Below are positions 17,824 through 25,382 of a DNA stretch of 64,000 bases, in pieces (the first letter of the stretch is position 1; each line of letters begins with the position of its first letter). The notes below the pieces were generated by a model. It was not told the origin of the DNA and made no database searches. It was given only the letters and a program-made list of their open reading frames with translations. The position numbers were made by a program, and so were the translations under genes. Source of the stretch: Burkholderiaceae bacterium. Lineage in GTDB: Bacteria > Pseudomonadota > Gammaproteobacteria > Burkholderiales > Burkholderiaceae_C. The stretch is taken from contig JACKLN010000001.1 in the NCBI GenBank assembly GCA_024235855.1, positions 1 to 64,000 on the forward strand, in the 5' to 3' direction.

Positions 17824-18627
17824 TCAGCGCTTGATCGCGGGCACGATGGACTCGGCCCCCTTGGCATTGACGCCCATGTAGGTCGACAACGCGATCGTCA
17901 CCTCGGAGGCGAAACCCGGGTACGGGAAGCGCTGCTGGCGGTAGCAGTCGTTCAGGCGCAGCTGCATGCTCCACATCTGGCCGTTGCTGACCCGGTAGGC
18001 CGGCCAGGCGGCAAAGCCGATGCCGTCACCGGGGTTCTTGGTCAGGTTGGGCAGGTCCTGCAGGCGGATGCGCTTGTCGTCGCTGCCATGGCAGGTGGCG
18101 CAGGAGAAGTCGTACGGGCCGCCCTGATAGAAGAACGCCCGCTTGCCGAGTTCGTACATGCGCTGCTCTTCGGCGTGGCCCTGCGGTAGGGCGAAGCGCA
18201 TGCCGCGCGAGGTGGAGGCGATCCACGTGGCCAGCGCGGTGACGTTGGCCATCTCGCCCTTGCCGAAGGCGGTCTTGCGGATCTCCGCACCGTCCAGACC
18301 CTGCAGCGTCTCCATGCAGGTGACCAGGCGATCCTCGAGATCCTGTACGCGGCCGGTGTCGGCGAAGTAGCGCGGCAGCGTCACGAACGCGCCCTTGACC
18401 ACGCCCGGGCCGAGGCCCAGGTCGCACTTCTCGAGCGACGCGTTCTTCGGGCCACGCGCCTTCTTCCACAGGTCCTCGCCCTTGGCCTCGTACAGCTCGG
18501 CCGGATTGCCGTCCTCCAGCATCTTGCGGTATTCCGCGATGCCGTCGGCGGCCGATTTCCCCTGCGCGAAGGCATTGCCGGCCAGTGCCAGCACCGCCAC
18601 CGCACCCCAGGCGAGTCCGTGTCTCAT
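17824..18627 (-). CDS. soxA: L-cysteine S-thiosulfotransferase subunit SoxA (monohaem type)
   Basis: A 267-residue exported cytochrome with a Sec signal (residues 1–21). Only one haem site is present: CATCH at residues 176–180. Cys228 in NDCYRQQRFP fits the conserved, persulfide-modified Cys ligand. Cys68 and Cys104 sit where dihaem SoxA proteins bind the first haem, and here probably form the disulfide described for monohaem SoxA. ATG 18627 begins the signal peptide. It lies 50 bases after soxZ and 16 before soxX. Confidence 0.93.
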   Translation of the reverse strand: MRHGLAWGAVAVLALAGNAFAQGKSAADGIAEYRKMLEDGNPAELYEAKGEDLWKKARGPKNASLEKCDLGLGPGVVKGAFVTLPRYFADTGRVQDLEDRLVTCMETLQGLDGAEIRKTAFGKGEMANVTALATWIASTSRGMRFALPQGHAEEQRMYELGKRAFFYQGGPYDFSCATCHGSDDKRIRLQDLPNLTKNPGDGIGFAAWPAYRVSNGQMWSMQLRLNDCYRQQRFPYPGFASEVTIALSTYMGVNAKGAESIVPAIKR

Positions 18628-18677
18628 CGTTGCTTGTCTCCTTGGAATTCCCAACAACCTTCGGCGCAGCCCCGTGT

Positions 18678-18989
18678 TCAGGACACGGTGGCTTCGTCGG
18701 TGCGCTTGTCGCCCTTGTTGTCCGTCCAGCTGATGGTGATCTTGTCGCCGGCCTTGGCGCCCTTGACGGCCATCTGCATGAACGGGTTCTTCGACACCGA
18801 GGGACCCCACTCGGCGGTCATCACGGTGGTGCCGTTGTGGGCGACGGTGACTTCCTGGATGAACCAGGCCGGGATCGGCTTGCCGCTCGAGTCCTTGCGC
18901 TGGCCGGTTTCCATCTCGTGGCTCATCAGCACGCGGACGGTGGCCACGTTGCCTTCGGCCTTGGCGCGGATGCGCATCGGGTCTGCCAT
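18678..18989 (-). CDS. soxZ: sulfur carrier complex protein SoxZ
   Basis: A 103-residue protein beginning MADPMRIRAKAEGN with the MSHEMETGQRKD segment characteristic of SoxZ. It has no signal peptide; SoxZ is normally exported in complex with Tat-signal SoxY. It forms the SoxYZ carrier heterodimer. Located 73 bases after soxY. Confidence 0.95.
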   Translation of the reverse strand: MADPMRIRAKAEGNVATVRVLMSHEMETGQRKDSSGKPIPAWFIQEVTVAHNGTTVMTAEWGPSVSKNPFMQMAVKGAKAGDKITISWTDNKGDKRTDEATVS

Positions 18990-19062
18990 GTCAATCTCCT
19001 GAATTCAGTGCGGAACGGGATGTACGGGATGTCGTGACTCGGGCTCGCGGAGCCCGGCAACA

Positions 19063-19521
19063 TCAACCGCCGCAGCCCCCCAGCGTGACCTTGATTTCCT
19101 TGACCGCGTAGGCCACCTTGCCGTCGGCCAGCATCGCCACCGCGTACACGTTGGACGACTGGCCCATCTTGACGCGGGTGGACACGCTGGCCTCGACCTT
19201 GTCGGTGATGTCGAAGCTGGCGGCCAGGGCGCTGGGGTTCTTCTCCACCAGCAGCATCAGGCGCTTGACGCCCGGCAGCGTGCTGGACGCGCCCACCGGC
19301 ACCACGGCACCGTTTTCGGCGATGTCCGGGCCGGTGATGGTGACGTCCTTGCTCTCGGCCGGCGCCGAGCCGCCCATGGCGGCCACGACCTCGGCCAGGG
19401 TCTTGCCCTTGAACGCAGCCTCGTTCCACGCCGCCTGGGCAGCGGCCGGCAGCAGGCCGGCGGCGGCCATCAGGCCGACAACCTTGGCGCTGTGACCCAG
19501 CACCTCTCGACGTGTTTGCAT
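19063..19521 (-). CDS. soxY: sulfur carrier protein SoxY
   Basis: A 152-residue protein with a Tat signal (TRREVLG near residue 3) and the essential C-terminal GGCGG carrier motif, Cys150. Sulfur intermediates are covalently attached to this Cys during the Sox cycle. A CTTATATAAG palindrome sits 10–19 bases upstream of the ATG, so soxY may have an internal promoter or operator. Confidence 0.96.
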   Translation of the reverse strand: MQTRREVLGHSAKVVGLMAAAGLLPAAAQAAWNEAAFKGKTLAEVVAAMGGSAPAESKDVTITGPDIAENGAVVPVGASSTLPGVKRLMLLVEKNPSALAASFDITDKVEASVSTRVKMGQSSNVYAVAMLADGKVAYAVKEIKVTLGGCGG

Positions 19522-19530
19522 CGTTTGCTC

Positions 19531-19542
19531 CTTATATAAGCA
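19531..19542. promoter_or_regulatory. CTTATATAAG palindrome upstream of soxY
   Basis: A perfect 10-bp palindrome (19531–19540) extended by CA. It contains ATATAAGCA, also found upstream of soxC at 22089–22097. It lies in the soxD–soxY gap. A candidate operator or AT-rich promoter element; which regulator binds is unknown. Confidence 0.4.
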
Positions 19543-19636
19543 ATGCCTGACTCAATGATCCGCCATCCGGTGGGTGGCGGAAACCGGGCATACCCTCAGA
19601 GGGTACGCCGGCGGGGTTCGCGACGGGGGTCGCAGC

Positions 19637-20695
19637 TTACTTCGGTGCGCCGGCGGCCAGCCACGCGGCGATGGTCTTGACCTCTTCGGGCGGCAGGGTT
19701 TGCGGGGGCATCGGGATCGCGCCCCACACCCCGGAACCACCCGACACGATCTTGCCGGCCAGGTAGGCCTCGCGGTCCGCTCGGTCGGCATACTTGCGCG
19801 CGATCTCGGCGAAGCCCGGGCCGACGAGCTTGGTCTCCATGCCGTGGCAGGCCGTGCAGGTGCGCTGCGCGAGCAACGCCGTGGGCGCGCCACCGGCCTT
19901 GGGCGCTGCGGGCACGGGCGCCGTCGGGGCCGCCGGCGCCGCGCCTTCCGGGCGCGTGGTGTCGGCGCCGTGCTGCGCGCCGACCATGCGGTTCTGCTCC
20001 GCCAGGTTGCCGTGGGCGTTGCGCGCGAAGTCCGGCAGGAACGAGGCCACGTTCGGCTCGCCGGCGCAATTGCTCATGCACGCCGTGCTCTTGACGTCGT
20101 TCGGCTTGCCGCCCATGCCCTTGCCGGGCCAAAGGTGGTGCTCGGTGGTCATGCCATTGCGGTTGGGCATGCGCGCCTGCACCTCGGCGATGTTGGCGTC
20201 CGACAGCACGAAGTCGTCGGGCACCACGTGGGCCAGGTTCAGCAGGTAGGCCAGCACCGCGTAGGTGTCGTCCGCGCTCAGCGACTTCGGCGCATTCCAC
20301 GGCATCGCGCGGTAGATGTAGTCCCACAGCGTCGAGACAGTCGGCACCTTCATGAAGGTGGTGCGGCCCGGGAAGCTGTTGTCCAGCAGCTTGGCGACGC
20401 GGCCGGTCTTGACGTCCTCGGCCGTGGTGCCGCCGACCAGCGGCGAGAAGACCTCGTTGCTCTCACCGAACACGCCGTGGCAGGACGCGCACTTGGCCTC
20501 CCACAGGTCGGTGCCTTTCTCGACCGATCCAGAGCCCTTGGGCAGGCCCTTGAAGTCCGGGCGCACGTCGATGTCCCAGGCCTGGATCTCCTTGGCCGTG
20601 GCCGGGCGGCCGATGCCGGGATAGGTCTGCGCGACAGCCGCGCCGGCCGCCACCAGCGCCACGGCGGCGAACAGCGTCTTAACCGAGCTGGACAT
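19637..20695 (-). CDS. soxD: dihaem cytochrome c SoxD
   Basis: A 352-residue exported protein (signal to about residue 22, cleavage after AVAQ). It has two haem motifs, CASCH near residue 70 and CTACH near residue 286, separated by a Pro/Ala-rich linker. Two cytochrome c domains of this form directly after SoxC match SoxD. SoxD accepts electrons from the SoxC molybdenum centre during oxidation of carrier-bound sulfane. The start overlaps the soxC stop by about 17 bases. Confidence 0.93.
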   Translation of the reverse strand: MSSSVKTLFAAVALVAAGAAVAQTYPGIGRPATAKEIQAWDIDVRPDFKGLPKGSGSVEKGTDLWEAKCASCHGVFGESNEVFSPLVGGTTAEDVKTGRVAKLLDNSFPGRTTFMKVPTVSTLWDYIYRAMPWNAPKSLSADDTYAVLAYLLNLAHVVPDDFVLSDANIAEVQARMPNRNGMTTEHHLWPGKGMGGKPNDVKSTACMSNCAGEPNVASFLPDFARNAHGNLAEQNRMVGAQHGADTTRPEGAAPAAPTAPVPAAPKAGGAPTALLAQRTCTACHGMETKLVGPGFAEIARKYADRADREAYLAGKIVSGGSGVWGAIPMPPQTLPPEEVKTIAAWLAAGAPK

Positions 20696-22055
20696 TCTTG
20701 ACCTCCCCGCTCTCCTGCACCAGCCAGGTCTGGATCGAATGGTTGTGATAGATCGACCGCGTGCCGCGCACCTTGCGCAACTCGCCGTAGGTGGGCTGCA
20801 CGTAGCCGGTCTCGTCGATCGCGCGGCTCTGGATCAGGGCCGGCTTGCCGTCCCAGACCCAGTCGATGTTGAAGCGCGTGAGGCTGCGGTCGAGCACCGG
20901 CGTCTCCAACCGCGCCGTGCGCCAGTTGCGCCCGCCATCCACCGACACGTCCACCCGCCTGATCTTGCCGCGGCCGGACCAGGCCAGGCCGCTGATGTTG
21001 AAGAAGCCCTTGTCCAGCAGCACCTGGCCGCCCGACGGCGTGGTGACCACGCTCTTGCACTCCTGGATGCTGGTGTACTGGCGGTGCAGGCCACCGGGCA
21101 TCAGGTCGACGTAGTGCACCGCCTCGTCCTTGGTGGCATAGGGCTTGTCACCGACCTCGATGCGGCGCAGGTACTTGACCCAGCTCACGCCCTGCACGCC
21201 CGGCACCACCAGGCGCAGCGGGTAGCCGTTCTCCGGGCGCAGCATCTCGCCGTTCTGGCCATAGGCCACCAGCACCTGGCCGCTTTCCACCATTTCCATC
21301 GGGATGGTGCGCGTCATGCTGGAGCCGTCGGCACCCTCGGCCAGGATGTAGCGGCCGCGCTTGGTGTCCACGCCGCAGAGGTCGAGGAGGATCTTCAGCG
21401 GCACGCCGGTGAATTCGCTGCAGCTGATCATGCCGTGCGTGTACTGCACCGTGGGCACGGCCACGTTGCCCCACTCCATGCCGCTGTTGGCGCCGCATTC
21501 GATGAAGTGGAAGCGGCTCACGCTGGGCAGCCGCATGATCTCGTCCATCGTGAAGACCTTGGGCGTCTTCACCATCTTCTCGTCGGAGCCGTTGACCATC
21601 AGCCGGTGCTTGCTGGGGTCCACGTCCCACCAGCCCTGGTGGTGGCGCTCGAAGTGCAGGCCGCTGGGCGTGACGATGCCGAACAGGCTCTGCAGCGGCG
21701 CGAAGCTCACGCTGGCCTGCGCCGTCTGCGTGAGGCCCGGACTCTGGCGGCGCTGCACGTTGGCCTCGTACTGCGACGGCTTGCCGTAGCCGTCGGTGGC
21801 CACCGGCTGCCCCAGCCCGGTGCTGTGTGCCGGCAGGTTCAGGATATTGGGGTCACCGCCCTCGGTGGGCACCGGGTTGGACTGCGCCAGGGCCGCACCA
21901 CCGGCCGCACCGGCCGCCGCCGTCGCAAAAGCCTTGCGGATGAAGTCACGGCGGCCCGCCTTGGCCTCGCGCCAGACGGCGCCAACGCCATCACGGTCCA
22001 GGAAGTTCTCGGGCGCCTTGCGCAGGCGGCCGGAAGGGATGGTCGGATCGGACAA
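20679..22055 (-). CDS. soxC: sulfane dehydrogenase molybdoprotein SoxC
   Basis: A 458-residue sulfite-oxidase-family molybdoenzyme. The Tat motif RRDFIRK is at residues 35–41. The Mo-pterin domain includes FIECGANSG, with the Mo-ligating Cys, and a C-terminal dimerisation domain (RGKIRRVDVSVDGG) follows. SoxCD removes six electrons from the sulfane sulfur on SoxY, so thiosulfate can be fully oxidised without sulfur globules. First gene of the sox operon; upstream lie AT-rich direct repeats. Confidence 0.95.
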   Translation of the reverse strand: MSDPTIPSGRLRKAPENFLDRDGVGAVWREAKAGRRDFIRKAFATAAAGAAGGAALAQSNPVPTEGGDPNILNLPAHSTGLGQPVATDGYGKPSQYEANVQRRQSPGLTQTAQASVSFAPLQSLFGIVTPSGLHFERHHQGWWDVDPSKHRLMVNGSDEKMVKTPKVFTMDEIMRLPSVSRFHFIECGANSGMEWGNVAVPTVQYTHGMISCSEFTGVPLKILLDLCGVDTKRGRYILAEGADGSSMTRTIPMEMVESGQVLVAYGQNGEMLRPENGYPLRLVVPGVQGVSWVKYLRRIEVGDKPYATKDEAVHYVDLMPGGLHRQYTSIQECKSVVTTPSGGQVLLDKGFFNISGLAWSGRGKIRRVDVSVDGGRNWRTARLETPVLDRSLTRFNIDWVWDGKPALIQSRAIDETGYVQPTYGELRKVRGTRSIYHNHSIQTWLVQESGEVKNVQLG

Positions 22056-22085
22056 GGTGCCCCCTCAGCGAAGCGTTTGTCTATG

Positions 22086-22110
22086 CGGATATAAGCAGGT
22101 ACGAATATAA
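22086..22110. promoter_or_regulatory. direct repeats upstream of soxC
   Basis: Two nearly identical 9-mers, CGGATATAA (22086–22094) and CGAATATAA (22102–22110), are offset by 16 bases and lie 31–55 bases before the soxC start. The first overlaps ATATAAGCA, shared with the soxY upstream region. The AT-rich cores could also serve as -10 elements. Likely promoter/operator of the sox operon; the regulator is not identified. Confidence 0.45.
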
Positions 22111-22207
22111 ACGCCTGATCGCCGGCCGACACTAGGGTTTTCGAGAACCCGAGCGGGCCCGTGGGTGTCAGGCGCCGGTCAGGCCGGCACGCTGCCGGGC
22201 ACCCTGC

Positions 22208-22633
22208 TCAGGGCTGGCCGACGATGGAGGCCGTGGCCACCAGTTCCTCGAACAGCGCCATCGACACCGCGCCGGAGACGGCGTACGGGTCGAGCGTGGC
22301 CGTCTCGGAGTACTTCAGCAGCAGCGCCCGGTTCAGCCGTGCCATGTTGACCTGGCCCATCGACCAACCGGCGAAGCGGCGCTCGCCGATCTCCTGGTAG
22401 CTGAGCAACTCGACCTGGGTGTGCCGCGGGTCGGCCGCGATGCGGTTGTACAGGCGGTTGACCGCGCTGCGCCCGCCTTCGAGCACCTGCAGGAAGATGC
22501 CCTCGGAGAAGCACAGCACGCCGGTGATGCCGTTCTCCGGGTTGCGGGCCTTGGACTGGCGCAGGATGGCCAGCAACTCGTCGGTGCCGGTGCCGTCGAC
22601 GGCCCGGCTGGCGTACATCAGGCGCACGAGCAT
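22208..22633 (-). CDS. BLUF-domain blue-light photoreceptor
   Basis: A 141-residue stand-alone BLUF protein. All flavin-pocket residues align with AppA at a constant offset of 14: Tyr7, Asn31, Gln49, Trp90 and Met92. The ITGVLCFSEGIFLQVLEG stretch is typical. The short C-terminal helices resemble PixD/BlrB-type proteins, which signal by protein–protein contact. Located 14 bases downstream of folE, and next to sox but separated from it by about 150 bases. Its partner is unknown. Confidence 0.9.
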   Translation of the reverse strand: MLVRLMYASRAVDGTGTDELLAILRQSKARNPENGITGVLCFSEGIFLQVLEGGRSAVNRLYNRIAADPRHTQVELLSYQEIGERRFAGWSMGQVNMARLNRALLLKYSETATLDPYAVSGAVSMALFEELVATASIVGQP

Positions 22634-22647
22634 GTCCGTGTCTCCGT

Positions 22648-23406
22648 TCAGCCAGCGTTCTTGCGGGGCAGCAGCGCAAGGAACTCGCGCCGCAGGTTGG
22701 CGTCCTTCAGGAAGGCGCCGCGCATCACGCTGTTGACCATCGCGCTGTCGGTGTCCTTCACGCCGCGCCAGTGCATGCAGAAGTGGTCGGCCTCCATCAC
22801 GATGGCCAGACCGTCGGGCTGCACGCGCTCCTGCAGTTCGTTGGCCAGCATCGTCACCGCCTCCTCCTGGATCTGCGGCCGGCTCATGATCCAGTCGCAG
22901 ATGCGGGCGTACTTGCTCAGGCCGATCAGGTTGCTGTGCTCGTTGGGCAGCAGGCCGATCCAGACCTTGCCGAAGATCGGGCAGAAGTGGTGGCTGCAGG
23001 CGCTGCGCACGGTGATCGGGCCGACGATCATCAGCTCGTTCAGGCGCTCGGCGTTCGGGAACTCGGTGACCGACGGCACCGGGTGGAAGCGGCCGCGGAA
23101 GACCTCGTCGAGGTACATCTTGGCCACCCGCTTGGCGGTCTCGTTCGTGTTGTGGTCACTCTCGGTGTCGATCACCAGCGACTCCAGCAGCGCCTGCATC
23201 TTCTGCTGCACCTCGGCCTTGAGCTCGTCGAGCTCGCCGTCATGCACGAAGTCGGCGATGTTGTCGTTGGCGTGGAAGCGCCTTCCCGCGGACACCAGCC
23301 GATAGCGCACGCGCTCGGACGCCGGCAGCGCGGCCAGTTCCTCCTCGCTGCGGAAGATCCGCGGCGGCGGCTCGGGCACCTTCTTCAGGTTGGGCTTGCT
23401 GCTCAT
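22648..23406 (-). CDS. folE: GTP cyclohydrolase I
   Basis: A 252-residue enzyme. Zinc ligands are visible in the ACSHHFCPIFG motif and in HFCMHWRG. TESDHNTNETAKRVAKM marks the N-terminal part of the family domain. It converts GTP to dihydroneopterin triphosphate for folate or pterin synthesis. ATG 23406 (MSSKPN) is preferred over 23433 because homology starts after it. Longer at the N-terminus than E. coli FolE. Confidence 0.92.
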   Translation of the reverse strand: MSSKPNLKKVPEPPPRIFRSEEELAALPASERVRYRLVSAGRRFHANDNIADFVHDGELDELKAEVQQKMQALLESLVIDTESDHNTNETAKRVAKMYLDEVFRGRFHPVPSVTEFPNAERLNELMIVGPITVRSACSHHFCPIFGKVWIGLLPNEHSNLIGLSKYARICDWIMSRPQIQEEAVTMLANELQERVQPDGLAIVMEADHFCMHWRGVKDTDSAMVNSVMRGAFLKDANLRREFLALLPRKNAG

Positions 23407-23482
23407 ATCCGTCTCCGTCAAGGTTTGCCTCATTCTGCCGGCAGACGCCGGGCCACGGGCGCGCAGGGGCTAGACTGCCTGC

Positions 23483-24814
23483 GTGCATGCCCCTTCGCCC
23501 CCGCTGCAGCGCCTGCTGGACCTGACCGCCGACGCCGTGCAGGCGGTGCAGGCCGGCCGCTCGCTCAACGACCAGCTGGCGCGCGTGCCGGCCGACGCCC
23601 GGCCCGGTGTGCAGGCGCTCAGCTTCCACGTGCTGCGCTGGCTGGGCGGGGCGCAGGCGGTACGCGCCATCTGCGTGCCCAAGACGCCGCCACCGAACGT
23701 CGATGCGCTGCTCGTCAGCGCCCTGGCCCTGCTGTGGCCCACCGGGGACGAGCCGCCCTACCCCGACCACACACTCGTGGACCAGGCCGTGGCCAGCGCG
23801 CGCCACCGCACCCCGGCCGCCGCCGGCTTCATCAACGCGGTGCTGCGCCGCTTCGTGCGCGAGCGCGCGGCCCTCGTCGCCCAGGCCATGCACCAGCCGG
23901 AGGCCGCCTACGGGCACCCGGCGTGGTGGATCGAGCGCATCCGCCAGGACTGGCCGGCCCAGTGGCAGCCGCTGCTGCAGCAGGCCAACCGGCACCCGCC
24001 GATGACGCTGCGCGTCAACGCCCGCCGCCTCGACACTGCGACCTATCTCGACCGCCTGGCCGCCGCCGGCATCGCCGCCCGTCCGCTGGCCGATCCGGGC
24101 GAGCCCGGCTATGGCGGCCACGCCGTGATGCTGGCGCGCCCCAGCCCCGTGCAGGCCCTGCCCGGGTTCGCCGCCGGCGACGTCTCGGTGCAGGACGCCG
24201 CCGCGCAGCGCGCCGCACCCCTGCTGCTGAGCGGCACGGCGCTGCCCCAGGGCGCCCGCGTGCTCGACGCCTGCGCCGCCCCGGGCGGCAAGACGGCGCA
24301 CCTGCTGGAGATGCGCCCCGACCTCGAGCTGCTGGCCCTGGACAGCGACCCGCACCGCCTGACGCGCGTGCAGGACACCCTGGCGCGCCTGCACCTGGCC
24401 GGCCCGAACGTGCGCCTCGTGGCCGACGATGCGGCCGAGACCGCACGCTGGTGGGATGGCCGGCCGTTCGACGCCATCCTGCTCGATGCCCCGTGCACCG
24501 CCTCGGGCATCGTGCGCCGGCACCCCGACGTGCGCTGGCTGCGACGGCCCGACGACGTGCACAACCTCGTGCGCATCCAGGCCCGGCTGCTGGACGCGCT
24601 GTGGCCGCTGCTGGCCCCGGGCGGACGCCTGCTCTATGCCACCTGCTCACTGTTCAAGGCGGAGGGCAGCCAGCAGATCGACGCGTTTTTGCAACGCCGT
24701 GGCACCGAGGGCGTGACACGAGACCCCACGGCGCCCGGGCACCTGCTGCCCCTGGCCGACAATGGTGCAGCGCCGGAAGACGGCTTTTTCTACGCCCTGT
24801 TGCACAAGACCTGA
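23483..24814 (+). CDS. rsmB: 16S rRNA (cytosine-5-)-methyltransferase RsmB
   Basis: A 443-residue protein with an N-terminal NusB-like domain (about residues 1–150) and a C-terminal SAM-dependent m5C methyltransferase. The SAM motif is LDACAAPGGKTAHLLE. The catalytic Cys is in LLDAPCTASG and the second Cys in YATCSLF. It modifies C967 of 16S rRNA in the family. It is followed by DUF4390–ntrY–ntrX, the order common in betaproteobacteria. Confidence 0.93.
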   Translation: MHAPSPPLQRLLDLTADAVQAVQAGRSLNDQLARVPADARPGVQALSFHVLRWLGGAQAVRAICVPKTPPPNVDALLVSALALLWPTGDEPPYPDHTLVDQAVASARHRTPAAAGFINAVLRRFVRERAALVAQAMHQPEAAYGHPAWWIERIRQDWPAQWQPLLQQANRHPPMTLRVNARRLDTATYLDRLAAAGIAARPLADPGEPGYGGHAVMLARPSPVQALPGFAAGDVSVQDAAAQRAAPLLLSGTALPQGARVLDACAAPGGKTAHLLEMRPDLELLALDSDPHRLTRVQDTLARLHLAGPNVRLVADDAAETARWWDGRPFDAILLDAPCTASGIVRRHPDVRWLRRPDDVHNLVRIQARLLDALWPLLAPGGRLLYATCSLFKAEGSQQIDAFLQRRGTEGVTRDPTAPGHLLPLADNGAAPEDGFFYALLHKT

Positions 24815-24821
24815 CCCCGCC

Positions 24822-25382
24822 ATGCGCCGCCGCCACCTGCTGCACGGCCTGTTGCTCGGGCCCTGGTGGCTCGGCGGGGCGGTGCCGCGCTCGGCCTGGG
24901 CGCAAGGGGCGTCGCTATCGAACCTGCAGCTCAGCCGCGGCGAAGGCGCGCTGCTGCTGGACTTTGCCGTGCGCCTGCAGCTGCCGCGAGCGGTGGAAGA
25001 CGCGCTGCAACGCGGCGTGCCGATGTACTTCGTGGCCTCGGCCACCGTGCGCCGCAGCCGCTGGTACTGGCGAGATGCCCGCGTTGCCCGCGTGCGCCGC
25101 AGCTGGCGCCTGGCCTTCCAGCCGCTGACGTCCACCTGGCGCGTCAGTCTGGGCGCACTGTCGCAGAACCACGACACCCTGCCCGAGGCCCTGGCCTCGC
25201 TGTCGGCCAGCGCGGGTTGGGCGGTGTGCGAACTGTCGCAGCTGGCACCCGACGGCGACTACGTCGAGTTCGCCTACGCGCTGGACACCGAGCGCCTGCC
25301 CCGGCCGATGCAGATCGGCCTGCCCGGCGCGTCGGACTGGGTGCTGCGCGTCGAGCGTGAGCTGAAGGTGCCGTCGTCGTGA
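24822..25382 (+). CDS. DUF4390 exported protein
   Basis: A 186-residue protein with a basic N-terminus and signal peptide (about residues 1–28, ending SAWAQG). The body is WYWRDARVARVRRSWRLAF with alternating strands, as in the DUF4390 family. It starts 7 bases after rsmB. Its stop overlaps the GTG start of ntrY (GTGA), so it is translated with the sensor kinase. It may be a periplasmic accessory to NtrY; function unproven. Confidence 0.82.
   Translation: MRRRHLLHGLLLGPWWLGGAVPRSAWAQGASLSNLQLSRGEGALLLDFAVRLQLPRAVEDALQRGVPMYFVASATVRRSRWYWRDARVARVRRSWRLAFQPLTSTWRVSLGALSQNHDTLPEALASLSASAGWAVCELSQLAPDGDYVEFAYALDTERLPRPMQIGLPGASDWVLRVERELKVPSS

Noticed and set aside
22135..22150. Hairpin GGGTT-TTCGAG-AACCC as a terminator for the BLUF gene
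   Set aside because: Short 5-bp stem and no T-tract on the relevant strand.
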